A stretch of 29,808 nt of DNA from Dehalococcoidia bacterium (GTDB lineage: Bacteria; Chloroflexota; Dehalococcoidia; GIF9; AB-539-J10). The notes under the pieces are model-generated. The model saw nothing but the letters and a program-made list of their open reading frames with translations, was not told where the DNA came from and did no database searches. A program made the translations under genes and the position numbers. Positions 7,372-15,314 of this stretch are shown here, piece by piece. Location: contig JAOUDT010000002.1 in NCBI GenBank assembly GCA_029859145.1, positions 1 through 29,808 of the forward strand, given 5' to 3'. Each line of letters opens with the position of its first letter. Position 1 is the first letter of the stretch.

Positions 7372-8526
7372 TTATATTGACATTGCCTCAGCAACAAGCT
7401 CACCGACATCCCTGACCTGCATAGTCTCTGCCTTGCCCATAGAGAGCACACTGTCCCTATAGTTGAGGAAACAATAGGGACAGGCCAGAGCTATTACATC
7501 AGCGCCTTTTGCAGCAGCTTGCTCCACCCTTATGTCAGAGAATCTTTCCCCTTTCGGGGTATCCATCCAGATTCTACCACCGCCACCGCCACAACAAAGA
7601 CCTTCTTCACGCGCATCGGGGAATTCTAGTAACTCCAAGCCGGGGATGCTTTGTAATACTTTTCTGGGCTCGTCGTACACACTATTATGTCTCCCTAGAT
7701 AGCAGGGGTCGGAATAGATTACTTTCTTGTTTACCTCTTTGGATAGCTTCAATTTCCCTTGCTCGATAAGTGAAGCCAGATATTGAGTGATATGAATTAC
7801 CTCAAATTTGCCTCCAAGCTCAGGATACTCATTCTTAAAGGTGTGATAGCAGTGTGGAGAGGCCGCTACCACAGTTTTGACACCATTACTGGCAAAGAGA
7901 TTAATATTGTTTTTGGCTAGACTTTGAAAGGTATCTTCGTGCCCGGCTTTTCTAATTGACTCGCCACAGCATTTTACTTCAGTGCCTATAAGGCCATAAT
8001 TAATCTTAAGCTTATTGAAGATTGTGACTGAGGATCGCGCTACTGTCTTTACATCAGCGTCATAGGACGGAACACAGCAAGGGAAATAGAGTATTTCGGT
8101 ACCCGAAGCAAAATTCTTAACCTTAAGGTCTTTGGCCCAGTCATTTCGCTTTTCCGGTGCTTCACCAAGTGGATTACCTACACCGGCGATGTTTTTGGCT
8201 GAAATTCTCAAAGCGTCGGGAACGATACCTAAGCCTAAGCTAGCCACAGCTCGACGCACCGCCCTCATGACATCTATTATTTCGACACCTCGAGGACAGC
8301 GCTGGACACAAGCCCGGCAAGTGACACAAGTCCAAACATCCTCGCTGCCAAAATTTGTTGCCCCAAGCTGAGCTTCATGCATGATGCGACGAACCAGAAA
8401 ACTTCGAACCATGTTCCAGGGGCAGATACCTGTGCAAAGACCACACTGGTAACACAATTTGAGAGGTTCACCACCGGCTTCAAGTATTACATCTGCAGCT
8501 TCTTTATAAGGACTTAGTACTTCCAT
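7372..8526 (-). CDS. HdrC-HdrB fusion (HdrD-like), first gene of module 1
   Basis: 384 residues from the ATG at 8526, which has GGAGG at a proper distance; a GTG at 8544 overlaps that sequence. Two 4Fe-4S motifs lie at C25, C28, C31, C35 and C67, C70, C73, C77. Two CCG domains follow (PCCVPSY and KCCGES, then DPCYLGRH, LCCGGGGG and CPYC). The first CCG domain ends in SPHC, missing the first cysteine of CxxC, while the paralogue at 511-1680 loses the other one. The second CCG domain is intact in both, so it probably holds the catalytic noncubane cluster. The order HdrBC-HdrA-MvhD differs from the HdrA-MvhD-HdrBC order of module 2. Confidence 0.9.
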   Translation of the reverse strand: MEVLSPYKEAADVILEAGGEPLKLCYQCGLCTGICPWNMVRSFLVRRIMHEAQLGATNFGSEDVWTCVTCRACVQRCPRGVEIIDVMRAVRRAVASLGLGIVPDALRISAKNIAGVGNPLGEAPEKRNDWAKDLKVKNFASGTEILYFPCCVPSYDADVKTVARSSVTIFNKLKINYGLIGTEVKCCGESIRKAGHEDTFQSLAKNNINLFASNGVKTVVAASPHCYHTFKNEYPELGGKFEVIHITQYLASLIEQGKLKLSKEVNKKVIYSDPCYLGRHNSVYDEPRKVLQSIPGLELLEFPDAREEGLCCGGGGGRIWMDTPKGERFSDIRVEQAAAKGADVIALACPYCFLNYRDSVLSMGKAETMQVRDVGELVAEAMSI

Positions 8527-8561
8527 TTTGACATTTACCTCCACTGATGAGAATTAGCCGC

Positions 8562-8602
8562 AAAAAAGGTGGCCCGCAATAAGGATTGTAACCACCCTTT
8601 TT
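8562..8602 (-). terminator. Terminator-like hairpin in the leader of Hdr module 1
   Basis: On the minus strand, A5-GGGTGG pairs with CCACC-T6, enclosing a smaller CAAT-CCTT-ATTG hairpin, and ends in six T. It lies between the promoter at 8634-8662 and the start codon at 8526. A second small hairpin (CCGTG with CACGG, 8605-8627) precedes it. Because it is downstream of the promoter, it could act as an attenuator; it may also work in both directions. No known riboswitch class was recognised. Confidence 0.6.
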
Positions 8603-8633
8603 CTCCGTGAAGAAGATTCAAGCACGGGTGCGA

Positions 8634-8662
8634 AGTATAACAAATCCCACCCCCAAAAGCAA
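8634..8662 (-). promoter_or_regulatory. Sigma-70-like promoter of Hdr module 1
   Basis: Minus strand: TTGCTT (8657-8662), 17-base spacer, TATACT (8634-8639). The expected transcript start is about 8627, leaving a leader of about 100 bases that contains the terminator-like hairpin. The good -10 and ideal spacing make this one of the clearest promoters in the window. Confidence 0.65.
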
Positions 8663-8762
8663 GCCTTTCCAGAAAAAGGTTCCGACATTTGCTCCGAGAA
8701 ATTTCCCCCGCTAGGTCAGTATCGCAGTCCAAAACAGGATAGTCAAAGTAGCAAAACTTGGC

Positions 8763-8782
8763 AAGAAAGGCAAGCCTTTCTT
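8763..8782. repeat. Perfect inverted repeat after the transporter gene
   Basis: AAGAAAGGC and GCCTTTCTT are exact inverted repeats separated by AA. It lies about 40 bases past the stop of the transporter gene and could end that operon. On the minus strand the hairpin is followed by GCC, not a T-run, so termination is uncertain. Confidence 0.35.
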
Positions 8783-8818
8783 TATCCTCATTAAGAAGTT
8801 ACCAGTTTAAAGCTGGAT

Positions 8819-10243
8819 TCAAGGCATAAGGGGCAGTTGAACAAGCAACAGTGCTTGAGCAACAAACAAAGGCAACAGCCCGCCGGCCAGGCCAATTAGA
8901 ATCCACTTGCGGAACGTCATACGATAACCTGTCCGTTTTTCCAGCATACCCAGAGCCACAATGTTAGCTGTAGAGCCAACCATTGTGATGTTGCCACCGT
9001 AGCACGCCCCTTGAAGCAATGCCCACCAAATGGGAAAATTACTAACCCCAGCCGCTCCCAAAGCCTGAACTACGGGGATAAGTGCGGCTACCAAGACCAC
9101 GTTATCCAGCGCCGCTGATCCAAAAGCAGCCCCCAGCGCTATGATTATGGTGAGTAACACCGGGCTAGCCATTAGCCCCGTGGCAACACCTGCGATCTTG
9201 CCGGTAACACCGGTATAGGCAAGAGAGCCCGCCACAGAGAAGAGGAACATGAAGAATACTAATGTCCCCCGCGAGACACCTCTCTCCAAATATTCCTCAG
9301 CCTTGTCTCTTTTCCAGAGCATAGCAATCCCGGCGCCTGTTATTGAAGTAGCCACAAGAAGTGTATCCCTTCCCAAGCCAAATAGCAGCTCAAGGCGATA
9401 GTGCAAAGCCAGAAAGATCACCACCCCTAGAAACAGCGCGATTCCCCTCTTGAGAAAGGCCTTATCTCTTACCTCAGCCCATTCATCCAAAGTAGCGGTG
9501 CCGCTTTCCAACTGGGCATCGATCTTGGTCTTAAGCAGTTTGAGGTCACTACGTTGCCACACCAGTACTATAACTACGAGGCAAACAAGGCCAATCAGAC
9601 TGACTGGAAAGGACCATCGCATGAAGTCTTCAAAGGTCAATCCAGCTCTGAGTGCCAGCAATATTCCAATGGGATTCCCCAGAACAGTCCAGGAACTCCC
9701 GATATTTGTGGCCAGCACCACCGATATAACATAATTCACAGGGTTAACCTTATAACGTTCGCAAAGCTCGAATACTAGTGCTGTCATAAAAAGTATAGAA
9801 GTTACTTCGTCTACACAGGCAGCCATCACCGCCGAAAGAAACAAGAGAGCAATCATTATCCTCCTCGACTCATATTTGGCAAGTTTGATCATCTTTGTGC
9901 CCAGCCAAAGGAAGAAGCCGGTATCTCGGAGAAGGGCGACTATCACTGCCATGCCTATCAGAAAAACAATAACATCCAAATTCATGAATTCTATGGCGTG
10001 CCCCAAGTCCACCGTCCGCGTGACAAGTAAAACCACTATAGCTATAAAAGCTATGGCCACCCTGAATCTCCAGAACATTAAAGTGCCCACAACCAAAGCT
10101 ATACAGACGGCAGATGCCAAGGTTTGATGGATATCTCGTAGCCCCCAGTAGCACAGGAATGCAACTGCTACAACAATGACAGCGAAAATAGCAAACTGCC
10201 TTGGTGTTCCCGGGATTTCAGCCTTCTTCAGCTCTTTTACCAT
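8819..10243 (-). CDS. ArsB/NhaD-type ion transporter (IT superfamily)
   Basis: 474 residues, very hydrophobic, with roughly eleven or twelve predicted membrane segments. Two internally similar halves carry the family signatures: CVDEVTSILFMTALV with TNIGSSWTVLGNPIGI in the first half, and ALDNVVLVAALIP with GGNITMVGSTANIVA in the second. These match the ArsB/NhaD permease group, which includes Na+/H+ antiporters, arsenite exporters and anion transporters; the substrate cannot be read from sequence. No arsenic genes are nearby. The start ATG lies inside the 3' end of nusB (26-base overlap), so it is co-translated with a housekeeping operon. Confidence 0.82.
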   Translation of the reverse strand: MVKELKKAEIPGTPRQFAIFAVIVVAVAFLCYWGLRDIHQTLASAVCIALVVGTLMFWRFRVAIAFIAIVVLLVTRTVDLGHAIEFMNLDVIVFLIGMAVIVALLRDTGFFLWLGTKMIKLAKYESRRIMIALLFLSAVMAACVDEVTSILFMTALVFELCERYKVNPVNYVISVVLATNIGSSWTVLGNPIGILLALRAGLTFEDFMRWSFPVSLIGLVCLVVIVLVWQRSDLKLLKTKIDAQLESGTATLDEWAEVRDKAFLKRGIALFLGVVIFLALHYRLELLFGLGRDTLLVATSITGAGIAMLWKRDKAEEYLERGVSRGTLVFFMFLFSVAGSLAYTGVTGKIAGVATGLMASPVLLTIIIALGAAFGSAALDNVVLVAALIPVVQALGAAGVSNFPIWWALLQGACYGGNITMVGSTANIVALGMLEKRTGYRMTFRKWILIGLAGGLLPLFVAQALLLVQLPLMP

Positions 10244-10661
10244 CTTTCCGTCCTTGGTCGCGTTCTCTTGCTACTACCCCGAGAACTCCGTTTACCAGCC
10301 GTGAAGAAGACTCACTGCCAAAAGTCTTGGCTAGCTCTATAGCCTCATTTATGACTACCTTGATGGGAGTCTTGACACCAAACAAGATTTCAAAAATGGC
10401 CAGGCGCAAGATATTCCTATCGATGATAGACATCTGTTCTATAGGAAAGGCTGGGGCGATTCTTTTGATAAGAGCATCCAGCTCAGATTTGTGCTGCAGC
10501 ACACCATTCACAAGCTCATCACTAAAGCCAAGTGCTTCCTGAGCCAGTGTTTCGCCGGCTCTCAAGCGAGACGATGTTTCCCCTACCTTATGTCTCGTAC
10601 AATCAAGCTCGTAGAGCGCCTGAAGAGCGGCGATTCTCGCCTTTCGTCGGACCCCAGCCAT
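10218..10661 (-). CDS. nusB: Transcription antitermination factor NusB
   Basis: 147 residues, normal for NusB (about 140). Typical segments are an N-terminal RRKARIAALQALYELD, a middle IAPAFPIEQMSIIDRNILRLAIFE and a C-terminal PIKVVINEAIELAKTFG followed by SSRLVNGVLG. NusB with NusE binds boxA RNA and supports antitermination on rRNA operons. The last 15 or so residues are charged (RDQGRKDGKRAEEG) and overlap the start of the transporter gene. It follows fabD after 82 bases without an obvious terminator. Confidence 0.95.
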   Translation of the reverse strand: MAGVRRKARIAALQALYELDCTRHKVGETSSRLRAGETLAQEALGFSDELVNGVLQHKSELDALIKRIAPAFPIEQMSIIDRNILRLAIFEILFGVKTPIKVVINEAIELAKTFGSESSSRLVNGVLGVVARERDQGRKDGKRAEEG

Positions 10662-10743
10662 TATCCACTCACTTTGAAGAATCTTACAGTTTTTCGGGGA
10701 AAGAGCAAGACGAATCTCTCACACGATACTGGTTAGTCAGATC

Positions 10744-11679
10744 CTATTTACCTGCTAGCTGTGCGATATCCTCAATCCCCGCTACATTAAAAACTTGGAG
10801 TTCTGAATTGATTCGCCTGATTAGACCACTGAGTACTCTCCCGGGACCTATCTCATAAAAGGTAGCGACTCCGTTGTGCATCATATATTCCACCGACCCT
10901 TGCCATTGGATGCAATTGCGAAGTTGCTTCACCAATTCTTTCTTTATCGAATCAACATCAGTTAACGGTCGAGCAGTTACATTGGATATTACAGGAATAG
11001 CCGACAATCGAAACCGAACTTCTGAGACAATTCTGGCGAATTCAGCTATGACCGGCTCCATCAGGGCGGAATGAAAAGCCCCGCTAACCTTCAAAGAAAT
11101 AACAGCGCGAGCACCTCTTGTCTTGGCTAATTTGCTAGCTTCAGCCAGAGCTTGGACAGCACCACTAACCACAATCTGCCCGGGACAGTTTATATTAGAG
11201 ATCTCGGTTCGGCTTTGCAGGCATACGTCTTTGACCGTTTCCTCATCAAGTCCTATTACAGCTAGCATACTCCCAGGATTCTTTAGGCCAGCCTCATACA
11301 TTAGTCTCCCTCTTTCCCGGACAAGCAAAACAGCATCAGCCAAACCCAGCGCACCGGCCGCTACTAGCGCAGTATATTCACCCAGACTATGTCCGGCCAC
11401 AAAGGCAGGGGATGGGAAGTCGGCTATGGCTGCATTTTCAAGCGCTTTAAGACAGGCAATGCTGACGACCAGTATCGCCGGCTGGACGTTGTGCGTCTTT
11501 GTCAATTCCTCGTCTGGGCCTTCGAAGCACAAACGAGAGAGGGAAAAGCCCAAAGAAGCATCAGCTTCATCGAACACTTCCTTGGCTGGATGATGGCTCT
11601 TATATAGGTCCAGCCCCATGCCTACGCTCTGGGATCCTTGCCCTGGGAAAACATAAGCTGCCTTGGATAACTCAGCCAT
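10744..11679 (-). CDS. fabD: Malonyl-CoA:ACP transacylase
   Basis: 311 residues, standard length. It has FPGQGSQSVGMG (11-22), the active-site Ser98 in GHSLGEY, the conserved arginine in RERG, and the catalytic His203 in SGAFHSALMEP. FabD loads malonyl groups onto acyl carrier protein for fatty acid synthesis, in the cytoplasm. It lies five bases after rpmF, and the pairing of rpmF with fatty-acid genes is common in bacteria. No acpP or other fab genes are in view. Confidence 0.95.
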   Translation of the reverse strand: MAELSKAAYVFPGQGSQSVGMGLDLYKSHHPAKEVFDEADASLGFSLSRLCFEGPDEELTKTHNVQPAILVVSIACLKALENAAIADFPSPAFVAGHSLGEYTALVAAGALGLADAVLLVRERGRLMYEAGLKNPGSMLAVIGLDEETVKDVCLQSRTEISNINCPGQIVVSGAVQALAEASKLAKTRGARAVISLKVSGAFHSALMEPVIAEFARIVSEVRFRLSAIPVISNVTARPLTDVDSIKKELVKQLRNCIQWQGSVEYMMHNGVATFYEIGPGRVLSGLIRRINSELQVFNVAGIEDIAQLAGK

Positions 11680-11684
11680 ATGGA

Positions 11685-11876
11685 CTATTTCTTGGCGGGC
11701 TTGACTTCGATTACTTCCTTGTCATTGTACCAACCACAGGTAGGGCAAACATGATGCGGTAACTTAGGACTGTGGCAGTGCGAACATACATCCAAGGCCG
11801 GCGGGGTCAATTTAAGATGACTGCGCCTCTTTCCCCGGCGCGCTTTCGAGGTTTTCTTCTTAGGTAGTGGCGGCAT
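11685..11876 (-). CDS. rpmF: 50S ribosomal protein L32
   Basis: 63 residues. The N-terminus MPPLPKKKTSKARRGKRRSH and the zinc-binding CSHCHSPKLPHHVCPTCGWY, with four cysteines, are diagnostic for zinc-type bacterial L32. The start overlaps the end of the DUF177 gene by 17 bases, the usual DUF177-rpmF pairing. Confidence 0.96.
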   Translation of the reverse strand: MPPLPKKKTSKARRGKRRSHLKLTPPALDVCSHCHSPKLPHHVCPTCGWYNDKEVIEVKPAKK

Positions 11877-12318
11877 TTGAATTCTCCTCCCTTATCCCTG
11901 GGCAGTCGGGGCGGCACAGGGCTTTCATGGGTAGATTTAGCAATACATATTGCCGTATTAACTCGCCCAGGTCAATCATATTTTTATCGTCAATAGTAAA
12001 CTCCTCTGATTGTCCCGCTGAAGAGATTGCCAAATCACCAGACACATCAGATATCGGAACAAATTCTTCCTCTGCACTGAAACTTATCGGACACAAGAAT
12101 ACATCGAGGCAGCGGCTACATATGAGTTTTACTTGACCATTTAATTCACACTGAACCAGGACTCCCCGAGTGATACGAACCATCTTTGCCGTTCCTTCAA
12201 CAGAACCTTCCATCTCGTCACCAAGTATCCCACTGATATCATAACTTTGGCTCGAGCCGACGGGCTCTCTCAACAACTGAGTCACGTTCATCAAAGCTTT
12301 CAAACGTTCTCTGTTCAT
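11860..12318 (-). CDS. DUF177 (YceD-like) protein
   Basis: 152 residues. It has the DUF177 pattern: a central C-x2-C (KLICSRCLD), an acidic stretch, and a C-terminal IDLGELIRQYVLLNLPMKALC with CRPDCPG, giving four cysteines for a likely metal site. The family is found next to rpmF and is linked to 23S rRNA processing or accumulation in some bacteria and plants. It is the first gene behind the promoter at 12351-12379. Confidence 0.88.
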   Translation of the reverse strand: MNRERLKALMNVTQLLREPVGSSQSYDISGILGDEMEGSVEGTAKMVRITRGVLVQCELNGQVKLICSRCLDVFLCPISFSAEEEFVPISDVSGDLAISSAGQSEEFTIDDKNMIDLGELIRQYVLLNLPMKALCRPDCPGIREENSNAATT

Positions 12319-12350
12319 TCGCCATACCTAGAAATTTAGACCAGGCACAA

Positions 12351-12379
12351 AGTATAATAACTATCATTAAGAGGTTCAA
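12351..12379 (-). promoter_or_regulatory. Sigma-70-like promoter of DUF177-rpmF-fabD-nusB operon
   Basis: Minus strand: TTGAAC (12374-12379), 17-base spacer, TATACT (12351-12356), about 33 bases before the DUF177 ATG. It has the ideal spacing and a strong -10. Confidence 0.65.
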
Positions 12380-12423
12380 GTTAGAAGTGGCAAACGCTTA
12401 TTCTATCACATTGGGCAAAATTT

Positions 12424-12451
12424 GGATTCTTCGGTTCGCTCAGGGTGACAG
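12424..12451. repeat. Dispersed-repeat-like sequence between divergent genes
   Basis: Reads GGATTCTTCGG, then TTCGCTCAGGGTGACAG. It shares its ends (GGATT-CTTC and GGGT-GACAG) with the element inside hdrD at 887-927, and resembles the GATTCTTCGC-TTCGCTCAG-TGACA repeats I recall from many anaerobe genomes. It sits just before the Shine-Dalgarno sequence of the M20 gene. Confidence 0.45.
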
Positions 12452-12470
12452 AGGGGAGTGCTAGGCAATC

Positions 12471-13637
12471 TTGGGGACAGGAAAACTTAAGCTACAGGCA
12501 AAAGGCAGCGTCGAATCACAGAGGCAGCAACTTATTCAGTTGAGCTTGAGTATTCATGACAACCCCGAGTTGGGCTTCAAGGAAGAGAAGGCATCGGCTT
12601 GGCTAGCTAGCTACCTCGAAGACAACGGATTTGATGTCGAACGGGGCATTGCCGGCCTGCCCACAGCCTTTCGAGCTACGTACGGCCAAGGCAGCCCAAG
12701 AGTCGCCCTGCTTGCCGAATATGACGCTTTGCCCAAAATAGGACATGGCTGTGGACACAATATCATAGGTGTTTCGGCAGTTGGTGCCGGTGTTGCCAGT
12801 AAACATATCATTGACCAGTTAGGAGGAAGTGTCGTGGTTCTGGGCACTCCTGGAGAGGAAGGCTTTGGTGGTAAGATCGACATGGTCAAAGCAGGGGTTT
12901 TCAAAGAAATAGATGTGGCTATGATCGTACATCCTGATACAAGAAACATGTCAACCCAAGAGGCGCTTGCCTGCAGCTCGCTGGAAGTGGAATTCTTCGG
13001 TCGACCGGCTCACGCCGCTGGCCAACCGCACAAAGGCATAAATGCTCTTGACGCTATGATTTTGGCTTTCACCTCGATAAATTCGCTGCGCCAACACATA
13101 AGGGGGGATGCTCGCATCCACGGCATAATCACTGATGGCGGTGAAGCGCCTAATATAGTGCCTGCTCACAGCGCTGCTGTGTTTCTGATACGTGCTCTAG
13201 ATAATGACTACCTTTCTGAACTAAAGGATAGGGTTTTGAGCTGCTTTACAGGAGCATCTGTAGCCACCGGGGCAAAATTAGAATACAAGTGGAGAGATAG
13301 GACTTATGCTCCGATGAAAAACAATATGAGTTTGGCCGGGTTATTTAAACAGAACCTAGAATCCTTGGGACGCAAGGTAGAAGCCTTCGATCCTCGTTTT
13401 GGCCTTGGCAGCACCGATATGGGAAATGTCAGTCAAGTGGCGTCCAGCATACATCCAGCAATAGCTATTGCCTCTCCTGAGGTATTGATGCATACGCCAG
13501 AGTTTGCGGCCGCTGCTGTCTCTGACGCAGGACACCAAGGCTTGATAGATTCAGCAAAGGCGATGGCAATGACTGTGGCTGATATTCTGCAGCCAGGAAC
13601 GCTTGATAAGATTAGACAAGAGTTCCACCGTGACTAG
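12471..13637 (+). CDS. M20-family metal-dependent amidohydrolase
   Basis: 388 residues, close to AbgB/HipO-type carboxypeptidases. Metal-ligand motifs are HGCGHN (92-97), PGEEGFGGK (about 126-134), VHPDTRN and a late MHTPEF. A dimerisation segment of the family follows PAHAAGQPHKGINALDA. These enzymes cleave N-acyl amino acids or p-aminobenzoyl-glutamate-type amides; the substrate is not known. The start is TTG with GGGGAG about 12 bases upstream. There is no closer ATG, and the N-terminus reads plausibly from here. It stands alone on the plus strand, divergent from the DUF177 operon. Confidence 0.85.
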   Translation: MGTGKLKLQAKGSVESQRQQLIQLSLSIHDNPELGFKEEKASAWLASYLEDNGFDVERGIAGLPTAFRATYGQGSPRVALLAEYDALPKIGHGCGHNIIGVSAVGAGVASKHIIDQLGGSVVVLGTPGEEGFGGKIDMVKAGVFKEIDVAMIVHPDTRNMSTQEALACSSLEVEFFGRPAHAAGQPHKGINALDAMILAFTSINSLRQHIRGDARIHGIITDGGEAPNIVPAHSAAVFLIRALDNDYLSELKDRVLSCFTGASVATGAKLEYKWRDRTYAPMKNNMSLAGLFKQNLESLGRKVEAFDPRFGLGSTDMGNVSQVASSIHPAIAIASPEVLMHTPEFAAAAVSDAGHQGLIDSAKAMAMTVADILQPGTLDKIRQEFHRD

Positions 13638-13670
13638 GGTGGGCATTGCCAGTCCATAAACAGGAAACGA

Positions 13671-13679
13671 TGGTATAAT
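13671..13679 (+). promoter_or_regulatory. Extended -10 promoter before trxB
   Basis: TGG followed by TATAAT (13674-13679) is a perfect extended -10. No good -35 lies at 17 bases. It gives a leader of about 110 bases before trxB that contains a small hairpin near 13742-13776. No riboswitch class was recognised. Confidence 0.5.
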
Positions 13680-13799
13680 TAGCGCGAATCTTGTCCCCTG
13701 AATCAAAATGCTCAAATCTCTGGAGGGCAACGTTTGCTGAGCTGAGGAGGGTGTGAGTCCCAGCCGGAACAGCTACAAATTAAAGCAAGGTCATTGCTA

Positions 13800-14735
13800 G
13801 TGAAAGGAAGCAATTCCAGCAGGAGCCACCAGGTAGTTATCATTGGTGGTGGGCCGGCGGGGCTCACCGCCGGGTTATATTGCGCCCGCTCCAGGTTTGA
13901 CGCTTTGCTTATTGAGGAGGCAGTAATCGGCGGGCAAATAACCTATGCTGAGCAAGTGGAGAATTACCCTGGTTTTCCCGCGGGTATCTCGGGTATTGAG
14001 TTGGCAAAGCTCATCCACCAGCAAGCCACTGGCTATGGATTGGAACTCTTGCTAGCCGAGGCTACCAGCGTGGTGCCAGATCATAGGCATAATCTGGTTA
14101 GCACCAGCGAAGGCGATTTTATAGCTGAGTCGATAATCGTCGCCTCTGGGTCAAAGTTTCGCAAGCTAGGCGTGCCTGGGGAAGATAAATTTGTGGGCAG
14201 GGGGGTTTCCTATTGTGCTACTTGTGACGGCCCTTTGTTTAACAAAGATCAAACAGTGGCTGTAATAGGCGGGGGCGATACCGCTATGAGTGAGGCGATC
14301 TACCTGAGCAAATTTGCTTCCTCAGTGAAGGTCGTCCACCGTCGCAACCAGCTTCGAGCCAGTAAGGTACTTCAGGAAAGGGCTATGGCCGAACCCAAGA
14401 TAGAGTTTATTTGGGATACTATAGTAACCCAAATTGAAGGCGATGCGGCTGTCAGGCAACTACTGCTAAGAAACACCAAAGATGCTAAAATATCGATGTT
14501 AGAGGCAGCCGGTATCTTCGTGGCTATCGGCTCGAAGCCCAATAGTGCCCAGTGGCGGGGATTGCTGCCTCTGGACGAAGAGGGCTACATAGTTACCAAT
14601 GAACTCATGGAAACAAAGGTCCCGGGAATATTTGCCGCTGGAGATGTGCGCCATAATTCAGCCAGGCAGGCCATAACTGCGGCCGGAGATGGTGCTACTG
14701 CTGCCATATCAGCAGCGAAATTTCTATCATTTTGA
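13800..14735 (+). CDS. trxB: Thioredoxin reductase
   Basis: 311 residues from a GTG at 13800, which has AAGG nine bases upstream; a TTG two codons earlier is possible but too close to that site. FAD-binding IIGGGPAGL is N-terminal, the redox-active pair is CATC (C139, C142) in SYCATCDGP, NADPH-binding VIGGGDTAMSEA follows, and the C-terminal FAD motif is FAAGDVR. It reduces thioredoxin with NADPH in the cytoplasm. No thioredoxin gene is adjacent. It heads the trxB-rplI-dnaB run. Confidence 0.94.
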   Translation: MKGSNSSRSHQVVIIGGGPAGLTAGLYCARSRFDALLIEEAVIGGQITYAEQVENYPGFPAGISGIELAKLIHQQATGYGLELLLAEATSVVPDHRHNLVSTSEGDFIAESIIVASGSKFRKLGVPGEDKFVGRGVSYCATCDGPLFNKDQTVAVIGGGDTAMSEAIYLSKFASSVKVVHRRNQLRASKVLQERAMAEPKIEFIWDTIVTQIEGDAAVRQLLLRNTKDAKISMLEAAGIFVAIGSKPNSAQWRGLLPLDEEGYIVTNELMETKVPGIFAAGDVRHNSARQAITAAGDGATAAISAAKFLSF

Positions 14736-14761
14736 CCAGCACTTGGCACTCCCAGTGCTGG
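14736..14761 (+). other. Hairpin directly before the rplI ribosome binding site
   Basis: CCAGCACT (14736-14743) pairs perfectly with AGTGCTGG (14754-14761). The stem starts at the trxB stop and ends against GGAGGAG of rplI. It could slow readthrough, protect a processed mRNA end or affect rplI translation. There is no T-run. Confidence 0.5.
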
Positions 14762-14772
14762 GGAGGAGTTGT

Positions 14773-15312
14773 ATGAAAGTTGTTTTGTTAGAAGATGTCC
14801 CCGGAAAGGGAAGGGCTGGAGAGATAAAGGATGTGAGCAAGGGTTATGCCAAGAATTTCCTGCTGCCTCGGGGGTTAGCTTTAATAGCCACCACCGCTGT
14901 CACGAAGCAAGTGGAATCCAGGCTGGAGAGGGAAAAACTTGAGCAGAGTATTGGCCAAGAGAAACTAGTAGAGCTGGCTCAGCAAATTGAGGGAAGGGAG
15001 ATTCACCTTAAAGCTCGCCTGGGTGGCGGAGAGCGCTTGTTTGGCTCTATTACCGCTGCTGACGTGGCCGAAGAACTGAGCGGGGCAATAGGTTCCGTTG
15101 TCGACAAAAAGAAGATAGATATTGAGAAACCTTTCCACCAGACTGGTAGCTATGAAGTAGTCGTTAAGCTAGCGGGCGACATTAAGCCAAAAATCACGGT
15201 GGTTATCGAGGAACAAGAGGGTGAGCAGAAAGAGCCAGAAGAAAAAGTAGAGAAAACGGAAGCGAAAGGGAAAAGGAAGAAGGCAAAAGCAAAAGAGGAG
15301 GCGAAGGAGTAG
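14773..15312 (+). CDS. rplI: 50S ribosomal protein L9
   Basis: 179 residues from the ATG at 14773, which has GGAGGAG just upstream. The N-terminal domain MKVVLLEDVPGKGRAGEIKD with GYAKNFLLPRGLA is diagnostic. L9 proteins are usually about 150 residues. Here the last 30 or so form a Lys/Glu-rich, probably disordered tail rich in KKAKAKEEAKE-type sequence. It is three bases from dnaB, the common bacterial order. Confidence 0.96.
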   Translation: MKVVLLEDVPGKGRAGEIKDVSKGYAKNFLLPRGLALIATTAVTKQVESRLEREKLEQSIGQEKLVELAQQIEGREIHLKARLGGGERLFGSITAADVAEELSGAIGSVVDKKKIDIEKPFHQTGSYEVVVKLAGDIKPKITVVIEEQEGEQKEPEEKVEKTEAKGKRKKAKAKEEAKE

Positions 15313-15314
15313 GC

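Noticed and set aside
8763..8782. Rho-independent terminator for the transporter operon
   Set aside because: The stem is perfect, but no T-run follows on the minus strand; kept only as an inverted repeat.
10662..10743. Secondary promoter before nusB (TTGCTC, 16 bases, TAAGAT)
   Set aside because: Matches are weak, and the gene is well placed to be read from the DUF177 promoter.
13742..13776. tRNA T-arm-like or cobalamin-riboswitch-like sequence before trxB
   Set aside because: GGGTGTGAGTCCC resembles a T-arm and parts of a B12 box, but no acceptor stem, anticodon arm or other riboswitch core is present.
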